Positions 7,963 through 13,165 of a DNA stretch of 31,634 bases are shown in pieces. The stretch comes from a virus, in IMG/VR virus record IMGVR_UViG_3300032561_000085, positions 1 to 31,634 of that record; one strand, 5' to 3'. Made by a program: the position numbers and the translations under genes. Position 1 is the stretch's first letter, and each line of letters starts with the position of its first letter. The notes under the pieces were generated by a model that ran no database searches, was not told the origin of the DNA, and was given only the letters and a program-made list of their open reading frames with translations.

Positions 7963-7988
7963 AGGCGCCGGCTCCGTGCCTGGCGCCT
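7963..7988. repeat. Inverted repeat AGGCGCC/GGCGCCT
   Basis: Seven-base perfect arms at 7963-7969 and 7982-7988 are separated by 12 bases. The element lies between the minus-strand gene starting at 7931 and the putative plus-strand gene starting near 8004. It could be an operator or an RNA hairpin; GC richness makes chance occurrence possible. Confidence 0.35.
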
Positions 7989-8003
7989 CAAATCCCCGGC
8001 TGG

Positions 8004-8249
8004 GTGGCAGCCATCCCTCTGGCAGATCTGTGCGCTGCCGACGCGGCTGTGCGACAATGGATTGCCATGCGGCAATGGCCCACGGTGCCAGACCCGGTGT
8101 GCGCCCAGCTCCACCTACGGCTGGCCGCGGCCAAGGAGCTTGTGGGGATGGCAGCGGCGGCCAGGTGGGGGGAGAGGATCCCGGTGGATGCTCAGCTCGA
8201 AATGAGCCTGATCCGGTTTTGGCGGGCGCAGGAGTTTCGTTTTTCATAG
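8004..8249 (+). CDS. Possible plus-strand small gene inside the early region
   Basis: 81 codons from GTG at 8004, or 60 from ATG at 8067; the frame also stays open upstream. By hand count of about 69 codons from 8031 on, GC is roughly 71, 51 and 76 percent at codon positions 1, 2 and 3, the usual coding signature here. The only long opposite-strand frame (7936-8262) puts the low-GC position third and gives a Pro-rich product. The protein is helical (QLHLRLAAAKELVGMAAAAR, later MSLIRFWRAQEF) and unrecognised. The opposing fact is that the minus-strand frame would neatly fill the gap between its neighbours. Confidence 0.4.
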   Translation: MAAIPLADLCAADAAVRQWIAMRQWPTVPDPVCAQLHLRLAAAKELVGMAAAARWGERIPVDAQLEMSLIRFWRAQEFRFS

Positions 8250-8266
8250 GGGGCGGTTTCATGGGT

Positions 8267-8515
8267 TCAGTATTTGTGGTGGGCGCGGCGGAACTTGTAG
8301 GCGGCGATCTCGGAACGGATGAGGGAACCGACCAGGCGGCGATCCTTCTTCAGGGACGAGCGGAGCGAGACCTCGATCAGGCTGAGAGAGCAATCATGAA
8401 CACCGGCCTCCCATGGGTTGTTGCCATTGCCCATCAGTCTTAGTCTGGCCGACCAGCGCATCCGCATCATAACCAGGCGGAAGATGATGTCATCGATGAT
8501 GGATCGGGTTTTCAT
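8267..8515 (-). CDS. Small basic hypothetical protein
   Basis: 82 residues, unrecognised, Arg- and Ile/Leu-rich: MKTRSIIDDIIFRLVMMRMRW and, at the end, SLIRSEIAAYKFRRAHH. It is likely all-helical and could bind nucleic acid. It has one of the few clear Shine-Dalgarno sequences of the early region, AGGAG about 6 bases before ATG 8515, lying at the very end of the upstream regulator gene three bases away. It is therefore likely co-transcribed with that regulator. Confidence 0.6.
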   Translation of the reverse strand: MKTRSIIDDIIFRLVMMRMRWSARLRLMGNGNNPWEAGVHDCSLSLIEVSLRSSLKKDRRLVGSLIRSEIAAYKFRRAHHKY

Positions 8516-8517
8516 GG

Positions 8518-8694
8518 CTACTCCTGGACGGTGATCCCTATCGAGATGAGCCGCGCGCGCACGGCGCGACGGATGAATTTAGACCGGTCGCTGTCCTCGC
8601 GAGTGATTGCAGCGTCTATAGCCGCGAGTAAGGGCCGAGGCACCCACAGGGCCACCATCCCGCTTTCCGTTTTCTTCGTTGTTCCACGTTTCAT
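8518..8694 (-). CDS. Ribbon-helix-helix (CopG/Arc-type) regulator
   Basis: 58 residues from the ATG at 8694. The frame extends upstream through the promoter region, which I exclude. VALWVPRPLLAAIDAAI forms the beta strand and first helix; SDRSKFIRRAVRARLI is the second helix, exactly the RHH fold that binds DNA as a dimer through the paired strands. It is the first gene of the leftward early operon and faces a second RHH gene across 95 bp. It is the best repressor or Ner-like candidate in the window, since no lambda-type HTH repressor is visible. Confidence 0.72.
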   Translation of the reverse strand: MKRGTTKKTESGMVALWVPRPLLAAIDAAITREDSDRSKFIRRAVRARLISIGITVQE

Positions 8695-8702
8695 GTTGAT
8701 TG

Positions 8703-8731
8703 AATATAATTGAGTTATACACCACACGCAA
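8703..8731 (-). promoter_or_regulatory. Candidate leftward early promoter
   Basis: On the minus strand, TTGCGT (8731-8726) and TATATT (8708-8703) are spaced by 17 bp. Transcription would start near 8697, only a few bases before the ATG at 8694. An alternative -10, TATAAC at 8720-8715, would give a leader of about 14 bases. Confidence 0.5.
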
Positions 8732-8778
8732 GATCTTTTTCCAAAAATCTTTGAAATTGATATTCTCGGGGTGTATAA
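8715..8778. promoter_or_regulatory. Inverted operator-like repeats in the divergent control region
   Basis: GGTGTATAA occurs on the plus strand at 8770-8778 and inverted at 8715-8723, each overlapping a candidate -10 box. Between them, 8731-8750 is a second imperfect inverted repeat (AGA-N-TTTTT / AAAAA-N-TCT). Symmetric sites covering both promoters fit dimeric RHH regulators. Confidence 0.45.
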
Positions 8779-8779
8779 A
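8751..8779 (+). promoter_or_regulatory. Candidate rightward promoter for the second RHH gene
   Basis: TTGAAA (8751-8756), a 17-bp spacer and TATAAA (8774-8779) form a good sigma70-type promoter. The start point would be near 8786, giving a leader of only about 4 bases before ATG 8790, so the mRNA would be nearly leaderless. Confidence 0.6.
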
Positions 8780-8789
8780 GAATGCAGGT

Positions 8790-9170
8790 ATGCCGAACAA
8801 ACGATCCAAAGATCAGACGCAAATTGCTTTCGCCCTGCACGGTGAACTGCTCCGTGGACTAGACCAAGGCCGCGAGATGAAAGGCGAAACGCGAAGCGAC
8901 TTTGTCCGCGTGGCCATTATCAACGAGCTTGCCCGGCGGAAAATTGCAATTCCGATGGGCCTTGCCCGCGCTCCGGACAGGTCACGCAAGGCGCGCTATC
9001 CGGAGAACCCCGCCGCAAACCCGGCAGTATCGGCAGACTATGTGAATCTGATGCCGGACCCTAACCTTGATCCAGCGGTGAAAGCCGCCGCAGACAGGAT
9101 CGAGGCGATGGCGGCAGAAGCGGCCAGGGCAAAGAAACGGACGAAGCGAACGCGACCCGAGACCGCCTGA
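8790..9170 (+). CDS. Second ribbon-helix-helix DNA-binding protein
   Basis: 126 residues from ATG 8790. QTQIAFALHGELLRGLDQG is the strand and first helix, and TRSDFVRVAIINELARR the second helix of an RHH domain (about residues 9-48). After it comes a Pro/Arg-rich linker, then a basic helix ending KKRTKRTR. The frame is open upstream, but that part would cover the promoter and is AT-rich non-coding sequence. The gene diverges from the other RHH gene, and the pair probably forms the lysis-lysogeny switch; that role is inference. Its 3' end may overlap a convergent small gene. Confidence 0.72.
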   Translation: MPNKRSKDQTQIAFALHGELLRGLDQGREMKGETRSDFVRVAIINELARRKIAIPMGLARAPDRSRKARYPENPAANPAVSADYVNLMPDPNLDPAVKAAADRIEAMAAEAARAKKRTKRTRPETA

Positions 9171-9261
9171 TGAGCTCGTCGGCCAGCGCTTCGATTTGTT
9201 CCAGGGTGAACCCAGATAGGACTGTCTCAAGTTGCGGATTCAGTTCAGGCGTTTGCTTCAT
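9061..9261 (-). CDS. Possible small convergent gene
   Basis: 66 residues from ATG 9261. The first 40 residues look real: MKQTPELNPQLETVLSGFTL, followed by EQIEALADELIRRSR, an acidic-basic amphipathic helix. The remainder lies antisense to the RHH gene ending at 9170 and is Ser/Pro-rich, as shadow sequence would be. The leader carries the same AATCCC element before ATG as the other minus-strand genes. It may be a short regulator with a dispensable tail, or a decayed gene. Confidence 0.4.
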   Translation of the reverse strand: MKQTPELNPQLETVLSGFTLEQIEALADELIRRSRVAFASSVSLPWPLLPPSPRSCLRRLSPLDQG

Positions 9262-9339
9262 GATGGGATTATGCTGTCCAGGGGTGAGACATCCGCTGTC
9301 TCTGGTTTGAAATGGACACGGGAAGTTATTCACAGCAAA

Positions 9340-10149
9340 ATGAAGGCCATGAAGACTGCAAGTTGGGCGATTTTAATGCTGGTCCCGGCGATGATTGGAA
9401 AGGCCGGAGGGTTAGACCAAATCACGGAGCAGCCATCGCGATACTCGGGAGGCGCGGTGTCGGTGGCAAGTCTGCATTGCATGCGATTTCCAAGGAGGCT
9501 CGTCGGGGGCTACAGCGTGGACCTGCGTCCGCTCTGCACGTGGTGGAGCAATGCGTGGACATTCGCAGCAGAGCACCCAGAACGAAGCACATCCGATGGG
9601 CCGGCTGCACGGCCATTGAAGGCATGGGTGCGGATCATTGGCGAGCCAACGCAGGGAACCACTGAGGGGTGGACAGTTGCGGGTTTTATCGAGACCGCTC
9701 CACACGCGAGTGCCCCGGCGACCATCTATCTCAAGCACCCACCAACGAAGGACGCACAGCGCTTTGTGGATCTCCGGGGAACCTGGACCGCACTAAATCA
9801 GATCCGCGAGAATATGTATGCCGCCTCGCAGGCGAATGCCGCGAGGGTGAACGAGCAGGGCGCAAAGGCTGGTATGATGCGCGCCGTCGCAAACGCGGCA
9901 CCTTCGTTTCCTGGTTTTGCGGCTTCGGCAGACGAATATAGCCGAGCGGCGGCGATGGCGGGCCAGCGCATGAGAGCTCAAGGACTCACGTCAATTCAAG
10001 CCGGCATGAGGCTCGATGATGTGAACAAGGGGCTGAAGGCATTTCCATACGGGGAGACATATCTGGTTGATTTCTTCGCGATGCCCACTGGCGAGGTCCG
10101 CGCCGGGTTGCCGGTATATGACATGGGAATGATGGTAGACGACAGGTAG
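9340..10149 (+). CDS. Secreted protein, candidate phage moron
   Basis: 269 residues from ATG 9340 (or ATG 9349). An N-terminal signal peptide is evident: MKAMKTASWAILMLVPAMIG, then small residues, so the product should leave the cytoplasm. Two Cys at about residues 47 and 66 could pair. The middle has beta-type segments (LKAWVRIIGEPTQGTTEGWTV) and the C-terminal half has an Ala-rich helix with many Met. No family is recognised. It stands alone between the control region and late operon and has its own terminator, the usual layout of lysogenic-conversion genes. Confidence 0.68.
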   Translation: MKAMKTASWAILMLVPAMIGKAGGLDQITEQPSRYSGGAVSVASLHCMRFPRRLVGGYSVDLRPLCTWWSNAWTFAAEHPERSTSDGPAARPLKAWVRIIGEPTQGTTEGWTVAGFIETAPHASAPATIYLKHPPTKDAQRFVDLRGTWTALNQIRENMYAASQANAARVNEQGAKAGMMRAVANAAPSFPGFAASADEYSRAAAMAGQRMRAQGLTSIQAGMRLDDVNKGLKAFPYGETYLVDFFAMPTGEVRAGLPVYDMGMMVDDR

Positions 10150-10187
10150 GGATGGGGAAATATTAGCCCCAAGAAATCGCCAGGCCA

Positions 10188-10214
10188 AGCCCGGTCTCAC
10201 GACCGGGCTTTTTT
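10188..10214 (+). terminator. Strong intrinsic terminator
   Basis: AGCCCGGTC (10188-10196), loop TCAC, GACCGGGCT (10201-10209), then TTTTT (10210-10214): a perfect 9-bp stem with a T tract. It ends the transcript of the secreted-protein gene and insulates the late operon. Confidence 0.93.
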
Positions 10215-10480
10215 CGTGCCTGGATGGCCAGGGATTCCGGGCGCGGGCGGGTGAAAGGGCGATTTGCGCCCAAATGCCCCAGGACGCGTCGGGGGGAGCA
10301 ATCACCGGGGGGTATGTCAAACAATCGAAATTCAAGGAACTGGTACAATCTGCAAAGGGGTCTGGGGGAAAGTCCAGGGGCTGAAGGGTGAAGGAAGGTG
10401 GCGGAGGGGCGGGATAGGAGGATTTTTCAGGAAAGCGCTGTAATGGCCTACCGTCTGGTTTGGGGGCGGGGCGGGGTGTG
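10215..10480. other. Non-coding stretch before the late operon
   Basis: About 266 bp, purine-rich on the plus strand, without an open frame that has coding-like composition. It contains a possible -10 (TACAAT at 10344-10349) without a good -35. I see no tRNA or named RNA. It probably carries the late-promoter region. Confidence 0.5.
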
Positions 10481-10503
10481 GTTTCATACTGGAAGTATGA
10501 AAC
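10481..10503. promoter_or_regulatory. Perfect 10-bp inverted repeat, candidate late-activator site
   Basis: GTTTCATACT (10481-10490), GGA, AGTATGAAAC (10494-10503). It ends 23 bp before the first late gene. Mu late promoters use Mor/C activators that bind inverted repeats upstream of a -10 lacking a -35, so this is a good candidate for such a site. The arm resembles the end-repeat motif GTTTGATACAG near 31535. Confidence 0.55.
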
Positions 10504-10526
10504 AAACCGAACACTGAGCGGACACC

Positions 10527-11255
10527 ATGAAAGACCTCATCTCGTTGCTGAACGGCAAGAAAACGTATTTCACCATTTTCATTGCGGTGATCCTGCTGGC
10601 GGGGCAGTGGGCGCACAAGTGGGTGGTGCCACAGGAAATCTACGGGCTGCTGCTGGCGATGGTGGCGGCCTTTCTGCGGCATGGCATGACGACCGAGGCG
10701 GAGGGGAATGGCGGCGGGGCGGCGGACCGGCAGGCCGGCATCGCGCCGGGGGCTATCGCCAGCGTGCTGCTGGTGGGGTCGCTGTGCGTGGGGATCACGG
10801 CGTGCATGACGAGCAAGGTGGTGAGCGTGACGCCGGGCGGGACCAATGCGCAGGGCGGGGTCTTCTCGCCGGTGACGAACACGGTAACCATCGTGGACAC
10901 GAACAATCTGGCGCTGGATTGCCTGGGGATACAGGGCCTGGTGGCGGGGGCGACGGTGGGGGCGCGGATGGCGGCGACGAATGCCATCCCGGCCTTGCAG
11001 GATGCGCAGACGGCGCTGGGCGGGCTGCTGGATGGGGCGAACGCCGGCAGTGTGCAGCAGATCCTGGAGGCGCTGGGGAAGAGCGATGACGCGAGCCTGG
11101 CCAGCGCCTTCGCGCCGATCGTGACGACGGCCTCGACGATCGAGCAGGCTTTGCTGGCGAAATACGGGACGACGGTGGCGGGGCAGATCTCGATTGCCAT
11201 CACGCGGGCCGTGTACAACGGGATCAGCCTGGGGCTGGCCGGGTTGGCGAAGTAG
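10527..11255 (+). CDS. Membrane protein with internal lipobox, holin-like N-terminus
   Basis: 242 residues. Two hydrophobic segments (about 13-27 and 38-50) with a short periplasmic-type loop resemble a small phage holin. A third hydrophobic segment (72-92) ends VGITAC, a lipobox with Cys93, as if a lipoprotein were fused behind the holin-like part. The rest is Ala/Gly/Thr-rich and helical. It is the first gene of the late operon, where Mu-like phages often keep lysis functions. A combined holin/lipoprotein role is inference. Confidence 0.65.
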   Translation: MKDLISLLNGKKTYFTIFIAVILLAGQWAHKWVVPQEIYGLLLAMVAAFLRHGMTTEAEGNGGGAADRQAGIAPGAIASVLLVGSLCVGITACMTSKVVSVTPGGTNAQGGVFSPVTNTVTIVDTNNLALDCLGIQGLVAGATVGARMAATNAIPALQDAQTALGGLLDGANAGSVQQILEALGKSDDASLASAFAPIVTTASTIEQALLAKYGTTVAGQISIAITRAVYNGISLGLAGLAK

Positions 11256-11286
11256 GGGCCAGAGGCACCACAGGAAAGGACCCCGA

Positions 11287-11898
11287 ATGGAAATCCCCAT
11301 CCTCTCGACGATCAAGGCGGGCCTGGACGCGTTCACGGCGTTCATGGGCTGGACGGCGCAACGGCAGGCGCTGAAGAACACCACGGCGGTCCAGGCCGGC
11401 GCGAAACGGGTGCAGGACCAGAAGGAGGCGGATGCGACGGCCCAAACCATCGCGAAGCGGGACACGGCGCAGATCCGGAAGGATTTGGCGGAGTTGGCGC
11501 TGGCGGTGGGGCTATTCGTCGGGGCGGTGGTCCTGGCGGGCTGCCATGGCACCGTGACGCCACCGCGCGCGGCGGCGGCCGTGGCGAGCTGGGACGGGAC
11601 GAACCAGAACAGCGGCTTCCTGGGGTGGACTACCAACTCGGCTGGCGAGACGACGGGGGCGTTCATCACGGCCCATGCGCTAGAGCGCTATAACGCGCTG
11701 ATGTTGGATTACGGCGCGGCCTGGCAGACCAAGCCTGGGGACGGAGTGACCTACCTGCCAGACGGCGGCCGAAGTTTCTGGATCGATGCGGGGCACCTGC
11801 AACACTTCGATGACGCACAGAAATGGCAGCGCAACGGCCGGCCTCCGCTAGGAAGCTATGGCCCGGCGGGCCGTCCTCCGCTAACCCCGAAGAACTGA
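11287..11898 (+). CDS. Membrane/lipoprotein-like protein, possible spanin-type lysis factor
   Basis: 203 residues from ATG 11287, with AGGAAAGG about 8 bases upstream. A charged helical N-terminus (about residues 22-68) leads into a hydrophobic segment ending VVLAGC (Cys86), a canonical lipobox in an unusual internal position. AAGGA followed by TTG start candidates just before the hydrophobic segment allows a second, shorter lipoprotein product, as in overlapping spanin genes; this is speculative. The C-terminal 110 residues are soluble, contain WIDAGHLQHFDDAQKW and end Pro/Gly-rich. No enzyme motif was seen. Confidence 0.62.
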   Translation: MEIPILSTIKAGLDAFTAFMGWTAQRQALKNTTAVQAGAKRVQDQKEADATAQTIAKRDTAQIRKDLAELALAVGLFVGAVVLAGCHGTVTPPRAAAAVASWDGTNQNSGFLGWTTNSAGETTGAFITAHALERYNALMLDYGAAWQTKPGDGVTYLPDGGRSFWIDAGHLQHFDDAQKWQRNGRPPLGSYGPAGRPPLTPKN

Positions 11899-11899
11899 C

Positions 11900-12364
11900 A
11901 TGAGATACTTCATTGCCCAAATTCCGCAGCCTAACGGGGCGCAGGTGCTCATCTGGATCGGTTGCGCGGGGTCGGTGCTGGGCGGGCTGGCGTTTCTGGT
12001 GATGCTGTTCAACCAGTTGGCCAAGGCGCGGAACACGATCGCGGGCAAGCGGGAGTCGGTGGATCTGCATCCGCAGCCGCTGGAGTTCCACGAGGGAATG
12101 ACGCCGGCCTCGGAGAAGGATTGCCGGGCGCGGCACGATCTGGCGATGAAGCGGATCGACGATCTGCAATCACGGCGCGAGGGGGATGTGGCATCGCTGC
12201 ACGAAAAGATCAACGGGGTGGCACGCGAGGTAAGCGGATTGAAAACGGCGGTGGACTCGATGGCCGACCGGATCGGCACGGTAGAGGCGCTGCCAGACCG
12301 GATCATCGCGATGCTGAGGAATTTCGGGGTGATCGGACGCGGGAACACGGATGGCAAACACTGA
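11900..12364 (+). CDS. Membrane-anchored coiled-coil protein (DUF2730-like)
   Basis: 154 residues: one N-terminal TM helix (about 16-38), then charged helix and coiled coil (about 75-135, KRIDDLQSRREGDVASLHEK and so on). A TM segment followed by a coiled coil, directly before the small terminase genes, is the position and form of Mu gp25/DUF2730 proteins. Alternatively it could be an inner-membrane spanin. It begins one base after the preceding stop and overlaps the following gene, so the cluster is tightly coupled. Confidence 0.66.
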   Translation: MRYFIAQIPQPNGAQVLIWIGCAGSVLGGLAFLVMLFNQLAKARNTIAGKRESVDLHPQPLEFHEGMTPASEKDCRARHDLAMKRIDDLQSRREGDVASLHEKINGVAREVSGLKTAVDSMADRIGTVEALPDRIIAMLRNFGVIGRGNTDGKH

Positions 12365-12644
12365 TATGAGCGACATCACCAGCGAACAACGGGAGCAGAT
12401 CCGCATGAGCCTGCTGCGGTATGGGCTTGGGTTTTTCACGATCGGCCTGGCGCGGCAGTATCTGGCGAGCGAGGGGTTCCGGGGATTGAGCCGCGAGCAG
12501 GTGCAGGCGGAGATCAACTATCTGGCGGACCCGGCGAAGGCGCTGTTGCGTGAGAGCGCGAAGGCGATCTCGCCGGAGGTGCGGCACTACTCGACCACGG
12601 CGGCCGGTCGGGACTACCTGGCCCAGGCGGGTCTGGACTCGTAA
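12351..12644 (+). CDS. Mu gp26-like small protein, probable winged-helix
   Basis: 97 residues. SEQREQIRMSLLRYG, then GLSREQVQAEINYL, then VRHYSTTAAGRDYLAQAG follow the helix-helix-wing order of small proteins that lie before the terminase genes in many Mu-like prophages; these end in a similar 'yyr.T.aGr..l' stretch. Start is ATG 12351 (overlapping the upstream gene by 14 bases) or ATG 12366. Its stop overlaps the next start by one base. DNA binding is inferred only. Confidence 0.66.
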   Translation: MANTDMSDITSEQREQIRMSLLRYGLGFFTIGLARQYLASEGFRGLSREQVQAEINYLADPAKALLRESAKAISPEVRHYSTTAAGRDYLAQAGLDS

Positions 12645-13162
12645 TGAAGAAACCCCGTTCAGACGCAGTCTTGCTGAACCTGCCGGAGGAGCAGCAGGCG
12701 GAGCTGGCGCAATGGCTGCTCACCGGGATGCCCTACCACGAGGCTCTGGTGATGGTGGAAAAGCGGTTCGGGGTGAAGTTGCGGTCGCTCGACTGCTTCC
12801 GGAAGTTCTGGAACGAGGTGTGCGCGCCGATGCTGATGGTGCGCCGCAATCGCGCGCTGGGGACGGCTGAGCAGCGCGCCGAGGCGGCGGCGATCACGCC
12901 GGGGCAGTTTGATGCGGCGACGATCGACGCCATCAAGCAGCGGGCCTATGAGCTGGCGGAGTCGCCGGAGGCCAGGCCGGGTGACGTGAAGGCGATCCTG
13001 GGGCTGGTGCTCAAGGCGCGGGACCAGGACCTGCATGAGCGGCAGATCGCGCTGATGGAGGCCAAGGCGCGCAAGGCGGAGCAGGCGGAGGCAATCACCA
13101 AGAGCGATTTGACGGCGGAACAAAAGGCGGCACGGATGCGGGAAGTGTTCGGGATCGCCTAA
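12644..13162 (+). CDS. Small terminase-like protein (DUF3486/Mu gp27 type)
   Basis: 172 residues. The N-terminal HTH-like segment has LPEEQQAELAQWLL and PYHEALVMVEKRFGVK, then the helix DCFRKFWNEVC. The middle and end are long charged helices (RAYELAESPEARPGDVKAIL, LHERQIALMEAKARKAEQAE). This is the arrangement of the gp27/DUF3486 family, which recognises packaging sites together with the large terminase encoded just downstream. Confidence 0.82.
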   Translation: MKKPRSDAVLLNLPEEQQAELAQWLLTGMPYHEALVMVEKRFGVKLRSLDCFRKFWNEVCAPMLMVRRNRALGTAEQRAEAAAITPGQFDAATIDAIKQRAYELAESPEARPGDVKAILGLVLKARDQDLHERQIALMEAKARKAEQAEAITKSDLTAEQKAARMREVFGIA

Positions 13163-13165
13163 CCC

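Noticed and set aside
7936-8262. Minus-strand frame filling the early-operon gap
   Set aside because: Pro-rich and with the low-GC codon position third, opposite to the coding pattern; kept only as an alternative to the plus-strand gene at 8004-8249.
10332-11669. Long minus-strand open frame (445 codons) across the late-operon start
   Set aside because: Arg/Pro-rich, low-complexity product antisense to two convincing membrane-protein genes; GC-rich shadow.
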